Shown in pieces: positions 19,801-27,897 of a DNA stretch of 64,000 nucleotides. This DNA is from Ruminococcus sp. (GTDB lineage Bacteria; Bacillota; Clostridia; Oscillospirales; Ruminococcaceae). Below the pieces are notes generated by a model. It was not told where the DNA came from and did no database searches. It saw only the letters and a list, made by a program, of their open reading frames with translations. The translations under genes were made by a program, and so were the position numbers. The DNA is taken from NCBI GenBank assembly GCA_030531185.1, contig JAUNOG010000001.1, positions 30,580-94,579 on the forward strand, given 5' to 3'. Position 1 is the stretch's first letter; each line of letters starts with the position of its first letter.

Positions 19801-20460
19801 TTATAAATTATTTATATCGTTGTAACCGCTGTTATTGCCGCTGTAATACCGCGCCAGCTCGTCGTCCATTGGAATACCGTTTGAAACGGGGATATTTCTC
19901 TGCTTTAAGAGACTGTGCAAGGACGTAATACTTAAAATAAAATACACAACTGCACCAAGAAAAATTCCTGAAAAGAGGTAAAAATATACATCTTCATTGA
20001 TGCTGTCAAGGTCGAGTTTTCCAAAACTCTTGATTTGCTCGATCTCAGATTGAGTAAGTCCTGCCTCCTCAGGAGAACTTGTACCGGTGATATACTCGTA
20101 TCCGTATTTGTTCATAATGTCGCACATAAATTTAACTATTCTCATAAAGCTATGTCCTATAACTTCAAGAATGCATATTCCTATGGAAAATACAGTTCTG
20201 AAAAACAGACTTGCTGTATTTCCGCTTTTATATGCAAGAATACTGAATATGACCGCCGATGTCGAGCCGATCAGCGATACATAGTATCCGTAGGACATAA
20301 ACGTCATTGGAGCAATTATATTTTTTCCGAATTCTTTTGCATTAACAATAGCTAAAATTCCGTAAACCGCTGCTAACGAGCCTGCAAAACAAATAAAAAT
20401 TATCAGTCTGTAAATCGTATTGAAAGCCTTGTCCTTTTTTGTAAAAACTCTGTTACCCAT
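19801..20460 (-). CDS. membrane protein of unknown function
   Basis: A 219-residue protein with an N-terminal basic stretch (MGNRVFTKKDKAF) and about four transmembrane helices (roughly 15-40, 52-75, 80-110, and 170-195). A charged loop lies between the last two, and the tail is Asn/Tyr-rich (YSGNNSGYNDINNL). The ATG at 20460 has GGGGAGA 6 bp upstream; an upstream in-frame start lies before that site. No family recognised. It is within the arginine cluster, between the pentapeptide gene and argH. Confidence 0.65.
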   Translation of the reverse strand: MGNRVFTKKDKAFNTIYRLIIFICFAGSLAAVYGILAIVNAKEFGKNIIAPMTFMSYGYYVSLIGSTSAVIFSILAYKSGNTASLFFRTVFSIGICILEVIGHSFMRIVKFMCDIMNKYGYEYITGTSSPEEAGLTQSEIEQIKSFGKLDLDSINEDVYFYLFSGIFLGAVVYFILSITSLHSLLKQRNIPVSNGIPMDDELARYYSGNNSGYNDINNL

Positions 20461-20500
20461 AAAAATCTCCCCATACAAATAAATCATTTTAAATATGTAT

Positions 20501-20532
20501 GGGCAAAATAACCCCTGCGGGTCATTCTGCCC
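20501..20532 (-). other. intergenic hairpin in the arginine cluster
   Basis: An imperfect inverted repeat (GGGCA...ACCC with GGGT...GCCC) between the pentapeptide gene and the next membrane-protein gene. No clear T run follows on the minus strand, so it may be a weak terminator or an mRNA processing or stability element that sets expression downstream of argG. Confidence 0.45.
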
Positions 20533-20554
20533 TTATACACATCTTCAGTTTCGA

Positions 20555-20998
20555 TTAAATGCCTTGAATTTCTTTTTCGTGCTGTTCAAGCAGTTTCTGG
20601 ATATCAACACCGTTGATCTTCAGTCCGTCGATCTTGCAGTCGCTGATCTCAACTCCCGAAAGGTCGCAGTGGATAAACTGCGAATTCTTCAGGTCGGGGT
20701 TCTTGAATTCAACGTTGTTCATAATGGAGCAGCCAAAGCGCGAATTGCTGATGTTTACTCCCAGAAACTTTGAATTTATCATATACATATCGGTGAATTT
20801 ACCGCTCTGCATACTGGTGTTGTCGAAAACCACTTCGTCCATATTGACGTCCTCAAAGATGCTTTCCTTGAGATTAACATTACTGAACTTAGCTCCGCCG
20901 AGATTAACGTCCTCAAACGAGGAATTTGGCAGGCTGTCGTATGAGATTTCAACTTTCTTATCGAAACCGGGTTCAAAAATTCCTGATGTATCTGACAT
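20555..20998 (-). CDS. pentapeptide-repeat protein
   Basis: A 147-residue protein whose core (about residues 25-130) consists of pentapeptide repeats of the A(D/N)Lxx type: SFEDVNLGGAKFSNVNLKES and onward, NSKFLGVNIS, NSQFIHCDLSGVEIS. Such repeats fold into a right-handed square beta helix; some mimic DNA and protect gyrase, but most have no known role. It ends in a short helix (QKLLEQHEKEIQ). The ATG at 20998 follows GGGAGGTTATTA. It is the first gene after argG in the cluster. Confidence 0.85.
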   Translation of the reverse strand: MSDTSGIFEPGFDKKVEISYDSLPNSSFEDVNLGGAKFSNVNLKESIFEDVNMDEVVFDNTSMQSGKFTDMYMINSKFLGVNISNSRFGCSIMNNVEFKNPDLKNSQFIHCDLSGVEISDCKIDGLKINGVDIQKLLEQHEKEIQGI

Positions 20999-21055
20999 AT
21001 TAATAACCTCCCATTTCAAGGGCTGTTCCGCCCTTTTAAAATAGCCGCTTACTTT

Positions 21056-22291
21056 TTACTTTTCAGCGTTTTTTCTTTTCTGTTCAAGCTGAGCTCTTAC
21101 CTTTATCGGCAGACCGAAAAGATTGATAAAGCCTGTTGCGTCCGCCTGATTGTAAACATTGTCCTCGTCGAAGGTTGCAACCTCCTCGTCATAGAGCGTG
21201 TATGGCGAAGTAACGCCCGCGTTGATGATGTTGCCCTTGTAAAGCTTGAGCTTTACATCGCCCGTAACGGTTTTCTGAGTTTCGGTAACGAATGCGCTGA
21301 TAGCCTCTCTGAGAGGAGTGAACCACTGGCCGTTATAAACGATATCGGCAAACTTGATACCGAGGTGAGCCTTAATTCTCTGAGTTTCCTTATCGATAGT
21401 GATAGTCTCGAGGATTTCGTGAGCCTTGTAAAGAATAGTTCCGCCGGGCGTTTCGTATACTCCTCTGGACTTCATGCCCACAAGTCTGTTCTCTACCAGA
21501 TCCGCAAGACCGATACCGTTTGCGCCGCCAAGCTCATTGAGCTTTGTAACAAGCTCCTTGCCGTTCATCTCAACGCCGTCGATAGCTGTAGGAATACCCT
21601 TTTCAAAGTGGATAGTTATGTAAGTCGGCTTATCGGGAGCCTTGAGCGGTGAAACGCCCATTTCAAGGAAGCCTTCCTTTTCGTACTGAGGCTCGTTCGC
21701 AGGGTCTTCAAGGTCGAGACCCTCGTGTGAAAGGTGCCACAGGTTCTTATCCTTTGAGTAGTTTGTTTCTCTGTTGATCTTAAGAGGAATGTTATGCGCC
21801 TCGGCATACTCGATTTCCTGTTCTCTTGACTTGATGTCCCAAATCCTCCAAGGAGCAATGATCTCCATATCGGGAGCGAGCGCCTTGATAGCAAGCTCAA
21901 ATCTTACCTGATCGTTGCCCTTTCCCGTACAGCCGTGGCAAATAGCGTCCGCGCCTTCCTTTACGGCGATCTCCGCAATTCTCTTAGCGATGATAGGACG
22001 GGCAAACGAAGTACCGAGAAGATACTGGTTCTCGTAAACAGCGCCTGCCTGAACGGTAGGATATACGTAATCGGTGATGAATTCCTCTGTAAGATCCTCG
22101 ATATAAAGCTTTGACGCGCCTGTCTTGATAGCCTTTTCCTCAAGACCGTCAAGCTCGGTGCCCTGACCTACGTCTCCCGAAACTGCGATTACCTCGCAGT
22201 TGTTGTAATTTTCCTTAAGCCACGGAATAATGATAGAAGTATCAAGTCCGCCGGAATAAGCAAGTACAACCTTTTTGATTTCTTTTGCCAT
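21056..22291 (-). CDS. argG: argininosuccinate synthase
   Basis: Condenses citrulline and aspartate using ATP to give argininosuccinate. The 411-residue protein has the N-type ATP pyrophosphatase loop [11 protein letters not shown] near residue 8, [13 protein letters not shown] near 115, and the aspartate/citrulline-site segments typical of ArgG. The ATG at 22291 follows TTTTGGAGGAATAATT; an upstream in-frame Met precedes that site. It is the promoter-proximal gene of the arginine cluster. Confidence 0.96.
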   Translation of the reverse strand: MAKEIKKVVLAYSGGLDTSIIIPWLKENYNNCEVIAVSGDVGQGTELDGLEEKAIKTGASKLYIEDLTEEFITDYVYPTVQAGAVYENQYLLGTSFARPIIAKRIAEIAVKEGADAICHGCTGKGNDQVRFELAIKALAPDMEIIAPWRIWDIKSREQEIEYAEAHNIPLKINRETNYSKDKNLWHLSHEGLDLEDPANEPQYEKEGFLEMGVSPLKAPDKPTYITIHFEKGIPTAIDGVEMNGKELVTKLNELGGANGIGLADLVENRLVGMKSRGVYETPGGTILYKAHEILETITIDKETQRIKAHLGIKFADIVYNGQWFTPLREAISAFVTETQKTVTGDVKLKLYKGNIINAGVTSPYTLYDEEVATFDEDNVYNQADATGFINLFGLPIKVRAQLEQKRKNAEK

Positions 22292-22317
22292 AATTATTCC
22301 TCCAAAAGTAAATTTCT

Positions 22318-22440
22318 CGGGCAATAGGTAGTTGCCCGTGCATAAAGGTTATTTAATACATCAGATATTTATATTATACACCATTATGCGGCATTGTCAA
22401 GTGCTTTTGCATAAAAATTTTATAATTATACGAATTTTCT
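22318..22440 (-). promoter_or_regulatory. promoter and leader of the arginine cluster, possible ArgR box
   Basis: On the minus strand TTGACA (22395-22400), a 16-bp spacer and TATAAT (22373-22378) form a strong promoter. Downstream in the leader a 7-bp hairpin CGGGCAA/TTGCCCG (about 22318-22338) sits before the argG ribosome binding site. Upstream of -35, the AT-rich stretch near 22410-22432 (TTATAAAATTTTTAT on the minus strand) has the look of an imperfect ARG-box palindrome; this last call is tentative. The rest of the gap up to 22600 holds no gene. Confidence 0.6.
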
Positions 22441-22609
22441 CAATAAATTATGTATAATAAGATAAAATATACAGTGTTTTATACATTTTTAAATTTGCGG
22501 CACGGATTTTCCATGCGTACCTCCGAACAAATGCATAAACGCAAAACACGCATTCCAATACATAATGACATTATACCACATATATGTAAAAAAAGCAATT
22601 ACAAAACGG

Positions 22610-22638
22610 TTGCATTTTTGAATTTTTTGGAGTATAAT
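22610..22638 (+). promoter_or_regulatory. promoter of the flavin reductase gene
   Basis: TTGCAT at 22610-22615, a 17-bp spacer, TATAAT at 22633-22638, about 35 bp before the ATG. Confidence 0.7.
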
Positions 22639-22673
22639 TATAAATAGATAATTCAGAAAGGCGGTTTTTTATT

Positions 22674-23249
22674 ATGAATGACAGAATGAAAGAGCTTGGT
22701 TTTACGGAGGTATCTCCCGCAGTACTGAATACGCTGGATTTTAACCCGTACCAAAAGGTAGGCAAGGACTGGTTTCTGGTCACGGCGGGAAATGAAAGCG
22801 GCTGGAACACAATGACTGCGTCCTGGGGCTTTGCGGGCGTAATGTGGGGGAAGAACACATTCACCACAGTAATCAGACCACAGAGATACACAAAGGAGTT
22901 CATTGACAGGGAAGATTACTTTACGGTCTCATTTTTCGGAGAGGATATGAAAAAGGCTCTGAGCTACTGCGGCTCTCACAGCGGCAGGGACTGCGATAAG
23001 GCAAAGGAAACGGGGCTTGTTCCAATGTCCGTTAAGGACAGCGGCGAGGTATATGACAGCGAATACAGCTTTGATACGACCTCCTTTGAGCAGGCGGAGC
23101 TTGTGCTGGTATGCTCAAAGGCTTATGTGCAGGAAATGAAACCCGAATGCTTTACCGATAAAGGCAATGACGAAAAGTGGTATGCCGCAAAGGACTATCA
23201 CGTTCAGTATATCGGCGAGATCGTTAAGGCGTATATCAAGGAAAAATAA
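22674..23249 (+). CDS. flavin reductase-like FMN-binding protein
   Basis: A 191-residue protein of the flavin reductase / split-barrel FMN-binding family. Seen are the N-terminal strand DWFLVTAGNESGWNTMTASWG, where the TAS segment contacts FMN phosphate, the IRPQRYT strand, the YFTVSFF segment, and the GSHSGRDCDKAKETGL region typical of this group. Such proteins reduce flavin or bind FMN for other redox enzymes; the partner is not evident. Transcribed alone from its own promoter and followed by a terminator. Confidence 0.85.
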   Translation: MNDRMKELGFTEVSPAVLNTLDFNPYQKVGKDWFLVTAGNESGWNTMTASWGFAGVMWGKNTFTTVIRPQRYTKEFIDREDYFTVSFFGEDMKKALSYCGSHSGRDCDKAKETGLVPMSVKDSGEVYDSEYSFDTTSFEQAELVLVCSKAYVQEMKPECFTDKGNDEKWYAAKDYHVQYIGEIVKAYIKEK

Positions 23250-23263
23250 TATTCATATTTTGG

Positions 23264-23294
23264 GAAGCGGACGGGGCTGTCCGCTCCTTTTTAA
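23264..23294 (+). terminator. terminator after the flavin reductase gene
   Basis: Stem AGCGGAC (23266-23272) with GTCCGCT (23279-23285) followed by CCTTTTT. Confidence 0.85.
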
Positions 23295-23391
23295 TGCTGT
23301 TTTTCAGTAATTTTGTGCAAATTGCCTATGACAAAAATGTTAAAAAAGTGGTATAATTAATATATAAGACCGGACAATACTGTGCAGGAAG

Positions 23392-23493
23392 TTAGCAGCC
23401 GGATAGATATAAGATATCTTAGATACAGACAAAATATAAAAATGCCTGTGGCTTACCTTTTCTAACCTCTTACCTCTGGCTTCTCACCTCTTT
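23392..23493 (+). repeat. dispersed intergenic repeat, copy A
   Basis: Most diverged of three related stretches in the window. It contains GTTAG...CCGGATA...TAAGATA, then ACCTTTTCTAACCTCTTACC followed by a degenerate second 14-nt unit (TCTGGCTTCTCACC). It lies between the flavin reductase terminator and the CarD-like gene. Copies B and C are at about 37439-37545 and 61841-61940. Confidence 0.6.
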
Positions 23494-23535
23494 ACAGTGT
23501 TGCCTTGATAGTAATGTCTGAAAGGCGGGGATTTT

Positions 23536-24036
23536 ATGTTTGAAACAGGCAGTGTTGTATCCTACGGAATGGCAGGAGTGTGCAGGATCGACGGAGAAAT
23601 GCAGCAGCGGGTCAAGGGCGAGATGAAAAGCTATATCGTGCTGAAACCTGTGTACAAGGCAAATTCTACTGTGTATGTGCCAAAGGATAATGAAAAGCTT
23701 ATGTCTAAAATAAAGCCTGTACTCACAGGCGGCGAGGCTGAGGAGATAATCTCTGAAATGTCCGACGATAACATAAAGTGGATAGCCTCCGATAATGAGA
23801 GAACTCAGTTGTTTAAGGAAATTCTCACGGACGGCGATATGAAAAGGGTAGCGAAAATGGTGAGATCGCTGTACCTGCACAGACAGTCACAGTATGAAAA
23901 GGGAAGAAAGCTCCATGCGGCAGACGAGCATTTTTTCAAGGACGCCGAAACTCTGCTGTTTGACGGACTTGCGCACGCTTTGGGTATCAAGCCCGAGGAG
24001 GTCTGCGGTTATATCAACGAAAAACTTGCAGGATAA
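23536..24036 (+). CDS. CarD/CdnL-family transcription regulator
   Basis: A 166-residue protein of the CarD family, which binds the RNA polymerase beta subunit and stabilises open promoter complexes. The N-terminal Tudor-like RNA-polymerase-interaction domain (residues 1-60, FETGSVVSYGMAGVCRIDG to YVPKDN) is followed by an all-helical domain with RSLYLHRQSQYEKGRKLHA, a typical CarD segment. The ATG follows AAAGGCGGGG. A TATAAT lies at 23353-23358, before repeat copy A, but its -35 is poor. No terminator is visible before the T-box promoter. Confidence 0.87.
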   Translation: MFETGSVVSYGMAGVCRIDGEMQQRVKGEMKSYIVLKPVYKANSTVYVPKDNEKLMSKIKPVLTGGEAEEIISEMSDDNIKWIASDNERTQLFKEILTDGDMKRVAKMVRSLYLHRQSQYEKGRKLHAADEHFFKDAETLLFDGLAHALGIKPEEVCGYINEKLAG

Positions 24037-24065
24037 ATTTTTCGGAGAACTTTTTCCTGTGGCTA

Positions 24066-24094
24066 TTGACAAATACCGTAAGCTGTGATATACT
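24066..24094 (+). promoter_or_regulatory. promoter of the T-box transcript
   Basis: TTGACA at 24066-24071, 17-bp spacer, TATACT at 24089-24094, about 20 bp before the T-box leader. Confidence 0.8.
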
Positions 24095-24111
24095 GTATCT
24101 TAAATTGAATT

Positions 24112-24417
24112 AACTTAAATGCTGTGACGGGAACAAGTAGCCTTTATCGGATTTTTAAGAGAGCTTTCGGTCGGTGTGAGAAAGCAGGTCGGATAAAATG
24201 CGAATACATCTCCGAGCTGATTTTGCGAAATAATCGCTTGTAAAAGCGACAGTAGTGAAATACGGGCGCGCCCGTTAAAGCGCAGGGGCTTCGTTTAAGG
24301 CAATGTATTTATTGACTTTATGCCGAGCCTGTTGAGGTCGGGGAGACCCGATAAACTGAGGTGGTACCACGATAATTCGTCCTCTGATAAGCTTAGGCTT
24401 GTCGGAGGATTTTTTAT
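24112..24417 (+). promoter_or_regulatory. T-box riboswitch, tyrosine specifier
   Basis: A full T-box leader. Stem I begins at about GTGACGGGAACAAGTAG; the AGAGAG and GGTGTGAGAAAGC elements follow. The specifier loop reads GCGAA-TAC-ATCTCCGAGC, giving UAC, a tyrosine codon. The T-box proper GGTGGTACCACG is at 24360-24371, and the terminator helix (TCCTCTGATAAGC with GCTTGTCGGAGGA) ends in a T run at about 24410-24415. Uncharged tRNA-Tyr should favour readthrough. The first gene downstream is a radical SAM gene; tyrS is the fifth gene, 2.2 kb away. Confidence 0.93.
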
Positions 24418-24446
24418 TTTCAGAGGCGTTTAACAGGAGTGATGTT

Positions 24447-25334
24447 ATGCAGACGGTTCCCTGCAAGACCGTTCTACAGAAAAACAAGTCAACGGAATGG
24501 TTCGGCAACGACTACAATATGAATTTGTACCGAGGCTGCTGTCACGGCTGTATTTACTGCGACAGCAGGAGCGAATGCTATCGTATCGATAATTTCGATA
24601 CGGTGAGGGCAAAGGAAAACTGCATAGAGATACTCCGTGACGAGCTGAGGCGAAAGGTGCGTACAGGCGTTATCGGAACGGGAGCGATGAGCGACCCGTA
24701 CAATCCGTTTGAAAAAGAGGAACGTCTCACCGAAAAAGCTTTGATGCTTATTGATGCGTATAATTTCGGGATAACGGTGATAACCAAGTCCGCTCTTATA
24801 ACGAGGGATATTGACCTGTACAAGCAGATATCGGAGCATTCTCCCGTACTCTGCAAAATGACCGTAACTGCCTGCGACGATAAGCTGTGCAGTCTTATCG
24901 AACCGAATGTTTCCGTTTCCTCGGAACGTTTTGAAGCTCTTGCGAAAATGTCATCGGCGGGACTGAAAACGGGTATAACCTTGATGCCCGTCCTTCCTTT
25001 TATAGAGGACACGGAGGAAAACATTCTGGGTATTGTGCGTAAGGCTCACGAATGCGGAGTAAATTACATATATCCCGCATTCGGAATGACGACCCGTCAA
25101 AACCAGCGGGAATATTATTATGACAAGCTCGACAGGCTTTTCCCGGGACTGTCGGACAAGTACCGTGCCTACTACGGAGACCGCTACGAATGCGTTTCTC
25201 CCAATGCGGGAAAGCTGTGGGGCATTTTCACAAGAGAATGTCAGCAGTACGGAATTTTGTACAATATGAGAGAGATAACAGCCGATTACAAGCGTGGCTA
25301 CGGGGATATGCAGTTAAGCTTTTTTGATACATAG
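24447..25334 (+). CDS. SPL-family radical SAM protein
   Basis: A 295-residue radical S-adenosylmethionine enzyme related to spore photoproduct lyase-like proteins. The cluster motif is YRGCCHGCIYCDSR near residue 33, a CX3CX2C set for a 4Fe-4S cluster. GTGAMSDPYNPFEKE near residue 75 and ITLMPVLPFIED near 190 are typical of this subgroup. The biochemical role of these relatives is unknown; it lacks the features that would confirm a true photoproduct lyase. The ATG has AGGAG 7 bp upstream and follows the tyrosine T-box directly, so it should respond to tRNA-Tyr charging. Confidence 0.85.
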   Translation: MQTVPCKTVLQKNKSTEWFGNDYNMNLYRGCCHGCIYCDSRSECYRIDNFDTVRAKENCIEILRDELRRKVRTGVIGTGAMSDPYNPFEKEERLTEKALMLIDAYNFGITVITKSALITRDIDLYKQISEHSPVLCKMTVTACDDKLCSLIEPNVSVSSERFEALAKMSSAGLKTGITLMPVLPFIEDTEENILGIVRKAHECGVNYIYPAFGMTTRQNQREYYYDKLDRLFPGLSDKYRAYYGDRYECVSPNAGKLWGIFTRECQQYGILYNMREITADYKRGYGDMQLSFFDT

Positions 25335-25351
25335 AAAAGAATGAAAATAAT

Positions 25352-25666
25352 ATGCAGACGATCATTATAAAATTAAATCCGTCAAAGCTTGAAAATCCCG
25401 ACCTTGATCTTCGTTATTCAGTTCCCGAACGAATTGTGGAAATTTCAGGCGGAGCAATTTCAGACGACGGATACGATTATTTAGAGGATAATTCTTTGGG
25501 CTTGTGGCTTAAAGCCGACTGTGCGAATGACAGTTATCCTTTGATTGTTGAATTATTAAGCAATGAGAAATTTTTAAATAACGATTTATCTTTATCTGCG
25601 GAAATCTACATTTCGGAAAAGGAATGCGACGATATTGAGAATTGCAGTAAGGTTTTTCCGCGATAG
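25352..25666 (+). CDS. small protein of unknown function
   Basis: A 104-residue acidic protein. It begins with a strand MQTIIIKLNPSKLENPDLDLRY, has a YDYLEDNSLGLWLKAD segment and an ending ISEKECDDIENCSKVFPR. The pattern (small, acidic, alternating strands) recalls immunity or cytoplasmic adaptor proteins, but I recognise no family. Only 17 bp follow the radical SAM gene. Its ribosome binding site is weak (AAAAGAATGAAAA). Confidence 0.55.
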   Translation: MQTIIIKLNPSKLENPDLDLRYSVPERIVEISGGAISDDGYDYLEDNSLGLWLKADCANDSYPLIVELLSNEKFLNNDLSLSAEIYISEKECDDIENCSKVFPR

Positions 25667-25709
25667 ATAAAAGTTTAATTATTGTTTATCTCAAATCGGA
25701 GGAACGGCA

Positions 25710-26045
25710 ATGATATTAAATAACGAAAGAGTTCGCAGCAGCAAATATTATTCCGTCGGGTACAGCCCTTTTCTTGAGAAATATGTGCTTGCAGCAGTTG
25801 TAAGTCGGGCAGCTTGGTACAACATATATTTTTTTATAACCGAAGAGGAATATGATCTGAGTTTTACCGCTCCCGAAAAGCTTGACCGATTAGCTGATGA
25901 GTGTTACAAGTCCGAAGAACCGCAGCGTTTTATTTTTTCGGAGAAAACAGCCGAGAATAACAGCAAACAGAATAAGCTGTACGAAGAAAGCCGCAGGTAC
26001 GATAAAGAGCACGGCGGGAACAGCGGCTTTTATGAAAGATTTTAA
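25710..26045 (+). CDS. small protein of unknown function
   Basis: A 111-residue protein with GGAGG 7 bp before the ATG. The middle (YVLAAVVSRAAWYNIYFFIT) is hydrophobic and aromatic, probably a buried strand pair and not a membrane helix, and the C-terminal half is charged and helical (KQNKLYEESRRYDKEHG). No family recognised. It follows the previous unknown gene by 43 bp on the T-box transcript. Confidence 0.6.
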   Translation: MILNNERVRSSKYYSVGYSPFLEKYVLAAVVSRAAWYNIYFFITEEEYDLSFTAPEKLDRLADECYKSEEPQRFIFSEKTAENNSKQNKLYEESRRYDKEHGGNSGFYERF

Positions 26046-26057
26046 GATATGTTGCGA

Positions 26058-26112
26058 AAGGCGGTGGTATCCGTGAGATCAAAGCCTGATCTCATCGTTT
26101 ATGTCCCGTTTT
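26058..26112 (+). promoter_or_regulatory. T-box-like 3' relic
   Basis: The sequence GCGGTGGTATCCG resembles the T-box core (GGTGGTACCGCG), is followed at once by a hairpin TGAGATCA/TGATCTCA, then TCGTTTATGTCCCGTTTTC, similar to the TCGTCCC and T-rich end of T-box terminators. No stem I is present: only 98 bp separate the flanking genes. It lies just ahead of the GNAT-tyrS pair and could be the remnant of an original tyrS leader. Confidence 0.45.
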
Positions 26113-26143
26113 CAAAATAATATTTGAAAGCGAGGTCATATAA

Positions 26144-26617
26144 ATGGTAAGAAAAGCAGAAATTGCCGATATTGAAGGTATGGCGAGGATTTACAGTCAG
26201 CTGCACAAAAAGCACGTTGAAATACGTCCCGATTATTTTAATATGCCAAAGCGGAGTTTTTTCGGGAGCAGTCTTGCGGAAACTCTTTCAAACGGCGAAA
26301 GGGAATTGATAGTTTACGAAAAAAACGGAATGATTCAAGGCTACGCCGAGTTTTTTATTCACGAGATATGTGAGAGTGAAACCCGAACCTTTTACAGACG
26401 GTGTTTTATCGATCAGCTTGCAGTCGATACGGATTGGCAGGGAAACGGCGTGGGCAGAGCGCTTACGGAGCACATAAAAAGCTATGCAAGGGAGCGTTCC
26501 TGTAACAGTATCGAGCTGGGAGTATGGTATGAAAATTACGACGCTGTTGATTTTTACGGCGCAATGGGATTTACTCCCCGAATGTACAAAATGGAAATCA
26601 GATTAGTTAATAATTAA
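26144..26617 (+). CDS. GNAT-family N-acetyltransferase
   Basis: A 157-residue acetyltransferase. Motif A for acetyl-CoA is seen as DTDWQGNGVGRALTEHIKSY near residue 95, preceded by the IDQLAV strand, and the C-terminal strand pair is GVWYENYDAVDFYGAMGF. The substrate is unknown. It lies 16 bp upstream of tyrS, after the T-box-like relic, so the two were probably one transcription unit before the upstream genes became joined to them. Confidence 0.85.
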   Translation: MVRKAEIADIEGMARIYSQLHKKHVEIRPDYFNMPKRSFFGSSLAETLSNGERELIVYEKNGMIQGYAEFFIHEICESETRTFYRRCFIDQLAVDTDWQGNGVGRALTEHIKSYARERSCNSIELGVWYENYDAVDFYGAMGFTPRMYKMEIRLVNN

Positions 26618-26633
26618 ATTGGAGGAATATAAA

Positions 26634-27854
26634 ATGACATTATTTGAAGAACTTCAGAGAAGAGGACTTCTCGCTCAGCTTACCGACGAGGAGGAGATCA
26701 AGGAGCTTATCAATGCGGGTAAGGCGACCTTCTACATCGGTTTCGACCCTACTGCGGACAGTCTTCACGTCGGACACTTTATGGCTCTATGCCTTATGAA
26801 ACGTCTGCAAATGGCTGGAAACAAGCCTATCGTTCTTATCGGCGGCGGTACCGCTATGATAGGCGACCCCTCGGGTAAAACCGATATGAGAAAAATGATG
26901 ACTAAGGAAACGATAAACCACAACGTCGAGTGCTTCAAAAAGCAGATGTCCCATTTTATCGATTTTTCAGAGGACAAGGCTATCGTTGTAAACAACGGCG
27001 ACTGGCTGCTCGATCTTAACTATGTGGACGTTCTCCGTGAAGTGGGAGCTTGCTTCTCGGTCAACAAAATGCTTACCTTTGAGTGCTACAAGCAGAGAAT
27101 GGAAAGGGGACTTACTTTCCTTGAGTTCAACTATATGATAATGCAGTCCTACGACTTCTACAAGCTGTTTACCGACTACGGCTGTAATATGCAGTTCGGC
27201 GGAGACGACCAGTGGGCTAATATGCTGGGAGGCACCGAGCTTATCAGAAAGAAACTCGGTAAGGACGCTTACGCTATGACTATCACTCTTCTGCTGAACT
27301 CCGAGGGAAAGAAAATGGGCAAGACCGAAAAGGGCGCAGTATGGCTCGATCCTGAAAAGACCTCGCCCTACGATTTCTACCAGTACTGGAGAAACGTTGG
27401 CGACGCGGACGTTATCAAGTGTCTGAAAATGCTTACCTTCGTGCCTATCGAGGAGATCGAGGAAATGGAAAAGCATATGGAGGGCGCAGAGTTCAACAAG
27501 GCTAAGGAGCTGCTCGCATATGAGCTTACAAAGCTTGTCCACGGTCAAGAGGAGGCAGACAAGGCGGACGCAGCCGCTAAAGCGATCTTTGCGGGCGGCG
27601 GAGACAGCGCAGATATGCCGACCACAACGCTCACCGCAGATGACGTTGACGCAGATAATAAGATAGGAATTCTCACAATGCTGGTAAAAGCGGGTCTCTG
27701 TCCGTCAAACGGCGAGGCGAGACGGCTTGTAACAAGCAACGCTGTTTCGGTAAACGGCGAAAAGGTCACCGACCCTAAGACGATGATAGACGTCACCGAG
27801 CCTGTTACCGTTAAAAAGGGAAAGAAAGTTTTCCATAAGATCATATTGGGATAA
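26634..27854 (+). CDS. tyrS: tyrosyl-tRNA synthetase
   Basis: Charges tRNA-Tyr with tyrosine; class Ic synthetase, cytoplasmic dimer. The 406-residue protein shows FDPTADSLHVGHFMAL (the HIGH motif as HVGH, near residue 42), QFGGDDQWANMLGG near 190, the KMSKS equivalent KKMGKTEKG near 228, and a C-terminal S4 RNA-binding domain (GEARRLVTSNAVSVNG, about 360-375). The ATG at 26634 has TTGGAGGA 7 bp upstream; an in-frame TTG 15 bases earlier overlaps that site. It is the last of five genes after the tyrosine T-box, which fits its product. Confidence 0.96.
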   Translation: MTLFEELQRRGLLAQLTDEEEIKELINAGKATFYIGFDPTADSLHVGHFMALCLMKRLQMAGNKPIVLIGGGTAMIGDPSGKTDMRKMMTKETINHNVECFKKQMSHFIDFSEDKAIVVNNGDWLLDLNYVDVLREVGACFSVNKMLTFECYKQRMERGLTFLEFNYMIMQSYDFYKLFTDYGCNMQFGGDDQWANMLGGTELIRKKLGKDAYAMTITLLLNSEGKKMGKTEKGAVWLDPEKTSPYDFYQYWRNVGDADVIKCLKMLTFVPIEEIEEMEKHMEGAEFNKAKELLAYELTKLVHGQEEADKADAAAKAIFAGGGDSADMPTTTLTADDVDADNKIGILTMLVKAGLCPSNGEARRLVTSNAVSVNGEKVTDPKTMIDVTEPVTVKKGKKVFHKIILG

Positions 27855-27861
27855 ATTATAC

Positions 27862-27896
27862 GAAAACCGCCGCAGACCCTCTGCGGCGGTTTTTTC
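27862..27896 (+). terminator. terminator after tyrS
   Basis: A 14-bp stem AAAACCGCCGCAGA (27863-27876) with its complement at 27880-27893, 3-nt loop and a T run. It ends the T-box transcript. Confidence 0.92.
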
Positions 27897-27897
27897 T

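Noticed and set aside
24447-25334. Spore photoproduct lyase (splB).
   Set aside because: The radical SAM motif and overall type fit the broader family, but the length and visible motifs do not establish the lyase itself, so no symbol was given.
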